From assembly GCA_015657535.1 (NCBI GenBank), contig JADHZB010001619.1, forward strand, positions 62,001-126,000: a stretch of DNA of 64,000 bases, in the 5' to 3' direction. Below, in pieces: positions 14,717 to 26,607 of this stretch. A program made the translations under genes and the position numbers. The first letter of the stretch is position 1. Every line of letters begins with the position of its first letter. This stretch comes from Nephromyces sp. MM_2019. Lineage: Eukaryota; Apicomplexa; Aconoidasida; Nephromycida. The notes beneath the pieces are model-generated. The model saw only the letters and a program-made list of their open reading frames with translations, ran no database searches and was not told the origin of the DNA.

Positions 14717-17700
14717 TCAATCTTCTATCAGCAGGGGTGATGCAGCGTCTATAACGATATCAACATTGAATATTCCACAGGCCACTTCATTTCGTCTAAT
14801 GTAGTTCGACTTGTAATGATGACTGCAACCTGCTCCAAGAGTATTATGATGCCGTTCTAATTGGATGCTTTCAACTAGAGGATACTGCGAAAAATTTTGA
14901 GTGGGATGTAAACCCTCAAGAATTCGTTCAACCTGGAGGTGGATTCTACTGCTACTGCTTATTTCATACTCGCTTTTCCTCCAAGCATCCATAACACCAA
15001 TGGTTTCGGAGTTGGAAAAAGGTAGGAAGCATGCATTAAAATCGCCTCCTAAACTGGATTGCAATAAAGGAGGAGGCAGTTGGTGACGCATGTCTTGAGG
15101 TGTTGATCTGAAATGATAAAATTATTTGTAACAATGCAAAAAGCTGAAGTCTTCATGAAATCACGGATTGTCTTGGCATGAAGAAAAGTATCTCACAAAA
15201 AAAGCAGGTTTTACCAGGAAAACAATGCTAGCAACGATCTAGCTGCAGTGAAAAAACTACATTAAATAATGTGTGTAACAAGAAAGTTATACATGCTCAG
15301 CCACTAGCCTGTATAGCTTTTTTCCTCTTATGCAAAAAATTTTAGAGTTGCTTCTTTCAGAAGCTCAATCTCCATTGTGCGAAAAAAATGTAAATATTGA
15401 CAGTAGAAAAATTTGCAGACTAGAAAAACACCAAATCCTGTAGGAAGGAGCAGCAATGTACTTTTAAAAGGCTTCGAAAAAAAAAAATGCTAGGAAAAGA
15501 ATAGGAAAAAATAGGCAGAAAAAATAGTCACAATCATACGGTAAAGAGAATCGAACCCAAGTCCGGGGGTATAGAATGATTTTCACGCAGCTAAACAAAA
15601 TGAAATACCTCCAAATGACTCAAAATTTCACAAGTTACAGCAGCGTGGTTCTTTACGAGCTTGTGCTTGGGAAGACGAACAAACATACTCACCAACAAGC
15701 TATCCAAAATTACGCGTTGAGATGGAGTAAACAGGAAAAGTATTTCTGCAGTTTTAAGACCAAAAATATCTCCTTCACACTTTCGCGCAGTGTAAAACAC
15801 ACGCATACTAACATACACGTATACTAACACACAATTAAACTGACTCCGACACACACTGACCAACAGAAGCACAAAAAGGTAAAAAAGAAGTATAGGAGAA
15901 AACGCATTCAAAAGTTGCACAACAGTGTTAGTATCAAAAAATGCATCACGAAAACTTAATCATAGGAAGAAGGCACACTAGTTGTTGCGATTAGATATAA
16001 GCACAGCAAAAAACAAATTTGTAAAAAGTTCTATTCAGCACAATGGCACACACCTTATGAAGCATGCAAAAGCTTACGTTGATCGGATCTGATGTATTTT
16101 ATTCAGCAGGCTGCAAACATCCAGAGCTGCATATAATAGCAAAGGTAAAGACTAGTTAAACGCAGAAAATCAAAAAACTTGTAAAAGTGTGTGTGCAACA
16201 TCCAACATGAATGAGCAGTGGCTGCGTGATTGCTGCAATGAAAGTCGCCCTGCATCATACTCTTGAAATATAGCAGAATGACATTCCGCTAAGCATTTCA
16301 GACTATAAAATGCCTGAAGGAATGGTAAAGAGCAATCTACGCTAGATTTTAGGAATAAGAAAGTATATATAAACCTCCCTATAATCACCGGGGATGACGG
16401 TAATATTATTCCTAAACAAGCCGTATTGTTAAGCAAAAGATAGAGAATATTCCCTTTTCAAGTTAAATCAAAAGGTAAAACAAACACAAAAAATTCACAG
16501 GAAAAATATTCAATTCATATCCAAAAACTCGCTGGAAGAATTCATTAGAAGCTCATGACAAGGAAGGCGAAGGTCTGAAAGGTCAAGCAAAAAGAGCAAC
16601 TTCAGGCCGCAAATACTGTTGAAAAAAAGCAACTTCACACCTGCCAATCATTAAGATGAGGATGCCTAAAATGAACACTATAGGCTTGAGAGACACACTA
16701 TATACAGCAATAGGCAATTGCAGTGGCATCAAAGTATTTATTACGAATAACGAGGTCTTAAACGTACAAGAGACAACACATGGAAAGCGTTTCATGTACT
16801 ATTCGAGTTAAAGTCGGCAAAAGCACAAAAACTACAGCAAAAGAGCAGCTGATGTTAATACGAAGAATAAAGCTTTTCATCCATCAACTCAACAGGGAAG
16901 CAAATATTTCATTAGAAAAATGTTAATGAAATTATAGAGAAATTCAATGAACTTCTTCAGATATAGCTAATTAGAAGCGAAAACCACAATAATTTCATTT
17001 TCTGCATGAAAAACGCCTTTAAACATGATGAAGACTATCAAAGGTAAAAGAAGCTTCTATAGTCATTCATTATAATCTTCTTGAAAAGCGGTAATGAATG
17101 ATATGGAAGCCCTTTTAATACCCCACCCACTATCACTCTTAAACCTGTTTGCATTGTTAGCTGTGTGGTGTAGCTCTCAACACACAGCCAAAACGACTGA
17201 ATAGCGAGTAAAATTAGACGAGAGATTTCCGGCTTGTTTATACTCTTGTTTGGATGCTTATTCGCCAAAACTTTCAAATAGTTTATTAGTACACCCAAGT
17301 AATACTCTTGGTGGTATAACTCGCTGAAAAAGCTCAGTGAGCGAGATGAGCCAATCTGAGGGCTATAAGGGATCGATGGCTCCCAGATATCATTAGCAGA
17401 ATCAGGTCGAAGATGGAGAATCCGTCGTTTTGATGATGTAAAGTATATAGAATCCCTTTTTTCAGGGAAAAAACTGCCTTCAAGTGGCAGAAAGAATCCT
17501 TCTGATGATGGTGGTTCTAGTGAAGATTCATTCAAAGTACTGCATAGATTATTCGCAGTCGGATGAAATGTGGAATTCCTAGGATCTCCTTCGTTTTCTC
17601 TATAAGTTGAACAGCGGGAAACTTCTTGTGCCAAATTATCAAGATACTTTCCCGGCTGCCACAAAGCAGTATTAGCCGTTTCCAAAGGGAGAAAACAAGT

Positions 17701-20700
17701 CAGGGATAAGATAAGCTGAGCAGTTAGGCTTGGTCCAATCACACCGAAAGCAGAGGTTTCCCAGAAGGAAAAATTGTGCTTCCTTCTGGATGTGCTTCCA
17801 CAATCAGAGCAAGACAGAGGATGCTTTTGCACACGCAAAGAAAGCAGTTTTTTTGACTCTAAATCACCCTCACGCGTCAATATTGAGCTCTCTGGGGTTA
17901 AGGTACTTTTTGAAGATATTGAATCATTTAGAGAAGCTAAAAAGCTTAAATCGAGCATTTCTAGGGAAGCCAAGGTAAAAATCAGAGAAGATACTGCCTG
18001 TAAGATGGTAATTATGAGGGGGATATGCGCGTGTGTGTGTGTGTGTGGGTGTTGGTGCGCATTTTGCTGTGTGTGTATGAGCCTCAATATAACTAATTCC
18101 GAAAAATTTTAAGGATGAATATATAGGTGTGTGTAGCTTGAAGGAATTTGAAAAAAAACAATGTAACTAGCCCAAATTGCAGCATGGAAGATGTGTTTTC
18201 CAGCAAAAGTGCAAAAAGTTCCAGCATCCTGTAATCGAAACAAAGAAGGTGCAGATTATAATCACAACACTGAGGAAGCAAGCCACAAACAAAGATATAT
18301 TTACAGAAGATGTGTGTATCTGTGTTGGGATGATATCATAAATTCGTATCTATCACCCAGTAAAGAACACTTAACGGCAGATTTAGCACACTATCAAGAA
18401 TATCTTCATCAGACTTTAAAGCAAAAAACAGTTAACCGGTAGGCAACCAGCGAGCCAGAAATTCTTTGAAGTAGGAGTAATCCATGCAGTGTATCGACCG
18501 TCTGTCAATCTTCTTAGAACATGCTCTCGGATTGCTAAAATACAGCCTGCATAACGTGAAAGAACAAAAGATTGCTTTCAAATCGGAGAAAAATGCTGCA
18601 GAAGAATCTAGAATACCTCTCTTCTATGAAAATTCTGCATCATCTAAATTTCTGGGTAAACACGCATAAGGATGGAGATTTATACGTATATACACACACA
18701 AAAAAAAGCCCATATAGACTCGCAAACCAGCACGCACAAAAGATTGAGATTTTCTATCTAATCTTTCAAGCGAAAAAGGCTAGAGAAGACAACACCAATT
18801 TGATAATAATAACAGTGTGTTGGTGCTCTTTTTAAGTGTTCATTGTTTCTTACGGGTAGGCTTTCATGAATATCAGCTATATATGTCGATTTAAAGATGA
18901 AAAAATTACAGTAGAGTCGGAAAGAGAAACTGCTCTATAAGGCGTGAATCTTCTCCACGAGTAGTTTCTTTTTGAAATCGTGCATTAAAAAGGTATTTCC
19001 GTATAAAAACTGCCACTCACACCTTTTATTATTACCAGAAAACCTCAAAAAACGGCATTTAGAATGAAGAATCCTTGAAAAAAAAAAGACTGTCAGTGAA
19101 GAAGAAAGAACGCATAATTCCACACTCAAAAAACTACTTTTTAGAGATTTTTCAGAGCTTACTGATATGCCTTAGACGTGCTATATTCAGTGTAATAAGG
19201 CAGTTAACCAGCCAAGTCACCAACTCTTCAGGGGGGCATCGGACCAACCAATCGCTAGACGCAAGCCGGAAAGGCAAATAATCGCAGCAAAGCACCAGAA
19301 ATTTCAACCTCAAGCCGTCATCATGAACAAAGTTCTTTAGCGATACAATCGCTTGTACAAGAAGCTATACAAAGAAGAGGGGGAATAAAATTTGAGAAGA
19401 AGCTAAGCAAGCTTTGCTGGGTGATAATGTGAGGCAGGTCACGCACACACATTATGTTATGAAATATAACAGAATTCCTGATCAGCAAAACTAAGGCAAG
19501 GAGGAGTGGTAGGGGCAAATTAGTAGTTTTAAAAAGTCGAATTTTATGAAAAGAAAAGAATAATAGGCGAGATTTAGGGTGATTCATATTAAACACAAAA
19601 AATTTATGTATTTACGACTTTCTCACGAAGATGGGAAATAAAGGATGAAGATGGGAAAAGCAGCATCAAAAAGAGTATTAACTCACCTTTTAGGAACACA
19701 CAAAAACAGGCTAAAAAAAAGTATTAATACTCCATAATATGATATGATATCATAGTGATATTACCCCCTCAAATTAGGATGTTCGCCCAATTTAACACGG
19801 TGTATCTATCCAGAGGATGAAGGAATCATGCTACGATGAAAGAGGATATCAAAGGTCAAATACAACAAATCAATACCACGACATTGCACACTCTTACCTT
19901 GCCGTTTATTGAGGAAATTTTTGTCTTCAAATGAGGAAAAAATGACTCCAAAAGGACCGAACTTATTGCATTCTGCAGAGCAAAAAACTAGCCAATCATT
20001 AAATATCTCCAAAAGTATCCTAAAGATAGTACAACGTAAACCCCCAGAGGCATAAAAATAACTAAAAAAACCACGTTGAAACGCCTTGCACACACACATT
20101 AACATTGAAAGAAACCAAATTAAAGATTTTGAACAAATATCTAAAGCATGAAGAAAAAATCCTCCTCCTCCTCCAAACAAAACATCTTCAATCAACTTTC
20201 ACCAGTTTTTGGAGATAGCAGAGGATTTTGCAGAGCGAATCACCATCCACTGAAGATAAAGGACTGTCCAATCCCATCTTCCTCTTCCGTGAGTTTCCAA
20301 TGAAAACCTTTAGATTTGCAAAACAAAAAATAGTACGATGAGGCGAGAATTCGCTAATATCTACAGCTAGCTATGCAAAATCAAGGGGCAAAATCGTTCT
20401 TCCTTCTGATATAGTCCTATTCTCCTAAGCAATCTATGCAAAAGTGTGTTTCATATGAAGCTCAAGCTTTCACGCTGTGAAGTATAATTGCTATTCCTTA
20501 ATATAGAAGAAATTCTAAGAGAGGCAACTCAGAAATTCTCACGAGTTGACTGTAGTTCCTCTATTCTCTTATTGATAATAACCACCACGACTTTGAGAGA
20601 GCCCAGCATTACACACATACACCCACACTCTATTCTTTCATAAAATCAGTCTGCACACTGCCCTATACTAATCTCCTTTCCTACCAAGCATAAAATACCT

Positions 20701-23700
20701 CGCATAGATGAGCAGTCGCTGTATTTATTGATGAAATAACTGCATCTTTGCCATACACCAGTGGATGATATCGTAAATGGAAGGCGAGAAATTCCCGCTT
20801 CATAGTAATCTCCTTCATTATAAATAGTAATTCTCGCCAATGCATCGCGGAAAATCTGTAAAATGAAGGATAAACCCCCATATCTACTTCTTCATGGCAA
20901 GTCTGAGGTTGCGGATTGAAAGGAGGTTTTTTCTGCATAAATCCCACATTGGCTCCGTAGATGACTGAATGAAATCATAGAAAAAGGCTAATTTAAGTTG
21001 GATGAAATTAGATAGAGATTTTGCAAGTGAATGGCCAAGCAGTGGGAGGGGCTAGCCAGCATCTAATTCTGTATACCTAGTTTTTTTACCATAAAGATCG
21101 CAAAAAAAAAATTAAAGGGGAAACTACGAAGGATGCAGAGCTAGAAATGGTTGTGTAGGTAGAGATTGAGGTTGATGCTTAGTGTCAAACGCAGGGTTCT
21201 CTTAGGGCAGCAAAGTATCATGAAAGAAGCTGGAAAAAGTAAAAGTCAGAGGAAAAAAAAAAGCCGGAAGAAACGGAGAAGAAGCTTCAAAAAGATGTGC
21301 TTCAGAAGGGAGATGAATAAGCCGGAAAGTATGAGGAGGAACCAAAATAAAAAAAAATTGGAAAAATAAAAAAGTCGGCAAAAATGTAGAAAAAGCTCCA
21401 AAAACAAAATTTTAGAAGTGGGATGCACGTACACCCTACTGCTAGCTTAAGGCTGCATGGGTGACGTTGCTCCACACACTAAGCTGGAGCTTTTGGCTTG
21501 TTTTTCGCTTTCAAAAACAAGTTTACGCGCGAATCTAAAGCATTTAACTTACTGAAAATCCCGAAGCAGTTCAGTAACAAAAAGCACATACATATCATGG
21601 CACTAAACAGAAGAAGCACTGATGAAAATTTTCTCACACACAAAAAATCCTTCAACTTAAAAGTACTTTTACAACAAATTAAACACAAATTTAATCCTTC
21701 TCAAGGCATAACTTCAGATAAAGATGTAGTTCTATTCGCACACAGATCTATTCGCTTCACAGAAGCATCAAAATCCCACCTTAATATGCAAAAAAAAATG
21801 GAATTTATCACTTTAGCACACACAAACACACACGCATAGTATACCTGCTTCCAAGGATCTCATATCTAAGCAAAAATTAACAGCAAAACAAAGATGCCAT
21901 AAGCAATCAATCAGGAGTTCAGGTCTTCTAACCACGGCAGAAAATTCATCAAAATTTGAAGTATCCCGCTTCATCTCTCGTGATGGAAAGCATTTCATCA
22001 GCTGAAAATAGCAACACACACACATAGCCAGGCAGCACAGCAAATAGTAACGTACACACGTCAGCAAGCACTCTCTACATGATATAATTGCACAAAACAG
22101 AGAATGCGATGAAATTAAAAATTTAAGAAGAACCTGGCGTTTTTTTCAATGCTAATGCAGAAAATGTTCATCAAAAATAGGCTTTTTAACCAAATTAAAG
22201 ATTAGCTATATATATAACAAGGTTGAAGAACAAGGAAAATCATCAATTTCTTAATAAAAAGAAAGAGGATATTTCACCGGAAACAACATAGAAGGCGGGA
22301 AATAGAGGTAATACACTTTAATTCGCAAAGAAAAAACCTGAAAAAGCGAATTTTCAAAGTCAAAGCTTCAGCTTCAAATAGAAAATAATGCATTTTATAG
22401 TGAAAAAGCATCAGTTTCTTATCTTTTTCAAGAATTTCAATAAATATTAACTACAATTTCTACATTAAAAAATCAACACCTGCAGCACACACAAATAAAC
22501 ACAATGTTCTGCATCTAAATAACCTTTTCTATAGCCCTTAACAGTGATAAATATTCATCAGGGTTGAGATAGTGGAAAGTAGGAAGAATCTCAAGAGCTG
22601 GAGCTTCCAGAGAAGGTTTAAAGACGTGCAGAAGGATGAGTTTTATCCTTTCAATCATCTCAAAAAAAAACTGCAAAAAACATCAAAACATTTTCTTATA
22701 TTCGCACACACTAAGAAGAGCGCGAAGTATATCAAATGAGCCACTCACACAATTAGTACATTGCTAGCTCACACACACAGCTAGCAAATTGCTCATCCAC
22801 ACACGTTCTACACCATCTATTAGTACAAAAACATAGTAAGCAGACAGAAGATATCATCTAGTCTTGATGGTTTGCACGTATTTTATTTAGTAAATTATAG
22901 TTGAAGATGAAAGATTTATGTTTTTTATGAAAGTTTTTTGCGAAAATTGAAGAGGAAAAGCAGCAATGCAATAGAGCTCGCGTAACCCATGTAATAAAAA
23001 TAGCACATGTGACGTTAAAAATAAAATTTCAATAACATGTGCAAGCTGATACGAAAGCAGGAATTACCACTTTTTCTGGCATAAAATAGCTTCCATACGT
23101 TGATTAAATCCATTAAACAATCATAGAAAAATAAAATTCAAATATCACATCAACAAAAGAGATCGGAAAATAAACGCGATTTCTACAAAGTTTAGATGCT
23201 CGATTTTAATAATAAAAAAAAAGCTGCCAATCATCTTTCAACTTGAAACTATGCAAAGTAGCGATTTGAAGAGCTAAAACAAAAAAAAAACGAAATCAGG
23301 TGTTTTGGCAGAAATCGAAAAATTGTGCAAATTGAATGAAATTTCGGCTAATAAGGCGGGGAAAATCCTTTATGTTCACTAAATTTAGATTTCGTTTGAT
23401 GAAGAAACTGCACATAGCTAAAGCCTTTGCAAATTCTATAATTGATTTTCTAGCAACTTACTCCATTAACAGTTTTACACTTCTATAATCGTGAAAAAAT
23501 CGATACAAAAGCCTTAAATCCGAGAAAAATTACTCCAGAATTTCTGCTCTTTTTTTTTATTACAGTAATTATTGCAGGACTATATATAAAGAAGTACATC
23601 TTTCAAGATACTGTCTTCCTCGTTACTTTTAAACCTTCTAGTATATTAAAATTCCTCAGCTAAAGATGATTTCCATGACATTTCATAAGCGGAAAAGATT

Positions 23701-24420
23701 ATTCAATTATATCCTCCAACGAAAAGTGAAATGATTCTATCAATAGAAGGAGCAGAAAAAAAGCAACGGGTCCAGCAGACTGTAATTATGCTTCATAGAA
23801 GAAGATAAATGTAATTATCTTGTAATAATTTCGTAGAAAGTAGTATTTTTTCTGTTTTAATAGTATTATCTTCTTCTTTGCCTTCTTACTTTTCTGTCAA
23901 GTGTATCATCAGGACTAGTATATGTGTGACCTTTTACTTTCCAGCGCACCTCTTCACAGTTCAGCGAAAGATTTTCGATGATATCCCCGGTGAATTTCAA
24001 AAATCCTATGAAATCTCTTAAATTTCCCTGCTTAACAGCCATTTGCTGATCAAGGAAATAAAAGAGGAGGCTATTGAGTCTCCAGAAAATTTGGCATTTC
24101 TGCAGGCTTTGGGGTGGAGCGTCATTATGGTGTGTTTGTGAGGTGAGCTTGAGTAGTAACTTTGAAGAAAATGTCAGCAAAAGCTGAAAGACCGCGGTGT
24201 GTGCAAGTGTTTCATTAATTGAGTAAAGGTGAGGAGCAGGAGGAAGCAGTGAGGGAAAGCAGGGTGTAGAAAAGGCCACTTCTGAGGGAGAATGAAGTGC
24301 ACGGAGGGTTTGGGCAGGGATGAACTGTTTTTTACCAGAGGTCAGGGGTGGTACTGATGACAGAATATGGCTAAATCGAAAGCTTGAAGCAAGCAATCGC
24401 CTTCCTCCTACATGATTCAT
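14717..24420 (-). CDS. Putative mitochondrial helical-repeat protein with RAP-like C-terminus
   Basis: Inferred role: organellar RNA binding or rRNA/mRNA maturation, as for FASTK/RAP proteins. The N-terminus (ATG 24420, in-frame TAA upstream) is rich in Arg, Ser and Leu with no early acidic residue (NHVGGRRLLASSFRF), like a mitochondrial presequence. Exons, descending: 24420-23890, 22670-22524, 22001-21845, 20964-20699, 20307-20203, 20084-19898, 19490-19451 (or longer), 19254-19163, 18546-about 18521 or 18436, 18413-18376, 18228-18168, 17997-17122, 16697-16641, 16313-16179, 15779-15693, an unresolved stretch, then 15107-14717. Phases agree over exons 1-6 and 10-12. The exons encode amphipathic, Leu-rich helices (e.g. 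EMIERIKLILLHVF). The last holds SSSRIHLQVERILEGL, then FNVDIVIDAASPLLIED and a stop, which resembles the entry to a RAP domain. The large exon 17997-17122 carries a low-complexity Ser-rich insert. Assignment to one gene is inference; the family call is moderate to weak. Confidence 0.55.
18031..18050. repeat. GT/CA dinucleotide tract beside an acceptor site
   Basis: An alternating GT run on the plus strand, i.e. a CA run in the sense of the minus-strand gene. It ends about 30 bases upstream of the acceptor TTACAG that opens the exon at 17997, and partly replaces the usual pyrimidine tract. Similar CA runs are scattered through the introns of this window. Confidence 0.8.
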
Positions 24421-25074
24421 TAGAAGTTATGCTAAAAAATAGGGATGTTTCCAGCTTTTGCGCGGTAAATCAAGAACATTGCCGGCTTTAACTAAGAAAG
24501 ATGAGATATAAAAGTCTATGAAATTATCTAGACTTGTAGCGGACTCCAACGAGGTAGCCGGACCAACCATGTTTCTACTCAATTTTGATTGCTTTTGTTG
24601 AAAAAATTCGGAACAAACTACATCATATCGGGAATATTGGCCTTTTTCTCTTCTTAAGCATACGAAAAAGCGCTTGAAAACGAAAAAGCGCTAGCAAAAG
24701 GCTTGATTTCAGTATCGCTTGGCTGTAAAGCAGCGAAAAACCGGCAGTATGACTGCCGCAGGTATCAGAATGACAACTCGATGAAATAATGGAACTTGAA
24801 GGTGGTCTGCAATAATTTTTGAAAAAGATTGGTGTTCTACAGTAAGTTTAACACGCCTTATCCCCTCATCAGGCTTCAATTCGAAGCTTTTTTGCCAGGA
24901 TACAACTGCAGGGGCTAATGGGTAGTGAAGAGAAGGAGTCGATTTGTTAATATCTTGGAAAAACTGCGAATCTTGATTTCTGATGGCAATAGCACACCAA
25001 GGAAGCAATTGAGGGTGAAGAGGTGTAATGGTGCAAAGTGGTTGAAGTATCTTGTATTGAACCAGATGATAAAG

Positions 25075-25250
25075 GGTAACTTTCTTTGGTAAAAGGCTGC
25101 AAAACACCGTGTGACGGTACCGATTGGCAAAGGTATGACGGTAACCTTCTTGGAGTAGGTGAAATGGAGCAAAACACCGTGTGAAGGTATCGATTAGCAA
25201 AGGTATACCGGTAACCTTCGGTAAAAAGCTGCTAGACATTGTGTGAAGGC
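25075..25250. repeat. Imperfect tandem repeat, about 65-70 bp, roughly 2.6 copies
   Basis: Copies begin at 25075, 25140 and 25210, each with GGTAACYTTC. The first two share the words CAAAACACCGTGTGA, GGTAYCGATTRGCAAAGG and a final GGTAT. The third is cut short after GACATTGTGTGAAGG. Copies 1 and 2 differ at several positions and by a short insertion, so the array is old or drifting. Confidence 0.85.
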
Positions 25251-26496
25251 GCAAACTGAAAAAGAAAACGTATACTGGGAGGATGGAGTTCGCATGGAAT
25301 TAGGTGGATGTTCGGTTATATATATCCTGCTGAAGTATGACTCTCAAAGGTAGAGAATACCGACGTAATGTAACCTTAAGACATTTTGGGGAAAAAAAGA
25401 TCCCCTTGGCTTTCTCAGAGCTGGAAAAGGAAGTCTCTCAATAAAGTCCGACACGGTAGCTCCGTGAGTTGCTTTTTTGTGTGCACAATCAACAGGGCAA
25501 GGGTTGGTCACTAATGACATGAGGGCTTTGGAAGTTTCACTTTACCGTTTGTTATAGACCGAGCAGGGATGCGTGAAGTGGAGTGTAAAGTGGTGTACGT
25601 TAACTGGGTTTGAAGTTCTGTATTAAGCAGTGTGTGAAGTGATGTGTGTTAACCTTGTGCAAACTTATTTGTGAATTTATGCGTGAAATCGTGTGTGAAG
25701 TGCGCATCAAATAGTTCATCACTTCTCCCATAAAATCTCGTGAGCTGTAGATCTAGTTTTCCGTTTCCAAAAAGAAGTAGAAGAGGAAGACACGCAATAG
25801 AAGCATCAATGTGCTAGTATTAGTGCATCTATACATTTTTTTAATAGGAAGCAATCCGTTGTGTAGCTATAATGGAGCTAGAAGATGATTTTAAGACTAC
25901 TAAGTTTGGAGTTTAAGCCCCTCTTCTGAATAAGGATTACTAGTATTCCAGAGTATGGAAAAATAAATGTAGTTGCCAGCCTTGATGGCCTTATAGGCAG
26001 CTTTAGTGCTTTGAAGGCATCCTATCATCAAAGTTAGTAAAGCAGTTTTTGTAGGTTCTTCAGGAAACTTAAAGTATTAGATTTTTTATGACTATCTAGC
26101 TCGATGATTTGGAGCTTTGAGTGCTCTGCTATACCTTGTTTTGAGCCTGTAAAAATATTTTACTATGAAACTCTCGGGAGATATCTCTAAAAAAGAAGGA
26201 GAGGTAGAGCGTTAGATTTACTAGGAAACGATATATAAATCCCCAAGAAGTAGAAGAGGTAGAGTGGTAGCTTTATTAGCTAGATCAATCTCTATGAAGA
26301 AGAAAACAAGTGAGAGAGTTACATTGAGTTTTTGCTGAGAATCACTTTTCTTTTTAAAGGAAAAGCTATCTTGTATATGGCAAGACCTTTATTCCTAAAA
26401 TCTACATGCTATGAAAGAAAGCATTAAAGGTAAACTAGATCACAATATAGAAATTGGTCCAGTTTTATTTACAACATAAAATTCAATATATAAAGC

Positions 26497-26607
26497 AAAT
26501 TCTCACACAATACGGCAGATTCTCACACAATAAAACAGATTCTCACACACTAAAGAAGATTCTCACACAATAAAGCAGATTCTCGCACAATAAAGTAGAT
26601 TCTCACA
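26497..26607. repeat. 20-bp tandem repeat, about 5.5 copies
   Basis: The unit TCTCACACAATAAAGCAGAT repeats head to tail at exactly 20-bp spacing, starting at 26501, 26521, 26541, 26561 and 26581, with a partial copy at each end. Substitutions cluster in the AAAGC part, while TCTCACACAA is nearly constant. It is contiguous, without spacers, so it is a minisatellite and not a CRISPR array. It lies about 1.7 kb upstream of the uS10 start codon. Confidence 0.92.

Noticed and set aside
15223..15250. 28-base exon of the RAP-like gene before the last exon
   Set aside because: It has good splice sites but joining it to the exon at 15107 creates a TGA at the junction.
15545..15595. tRNA-like box on the minus strand (GGGTTCGATTC)
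   Set aside because: The T-stem pairs at only three of five positions and no matching acceptor stem or D-arm could be found, so it is not a tRNA. A tRNA-derived repeat fragment remains possible.
16583..16795. Hydrophobic minus-strand frame that looks like transporter membrane segments
   Set aside because: The same bases contain a phase-0 exon in another frame (16697-16641, ending HPHLNDWQ) with good splice sites that fits the helical-repeat gene. The hydrophobic frame is pyrimidine-rich intron sequence.
24709..25254. 181-codon open frame on the minus strand
   Set aside because: It runs through a tandem repeat that stays open because unit lengths happen to fit, has no domain or splice context, and lies outside the exon chain of the neighbouring gene.
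26497..26607. CRISPR-like regular repeats
   Set aside because: Units are contiguous, with no spacers and no cas genes, and the genome is eukaryotic. It is a minisatellite.
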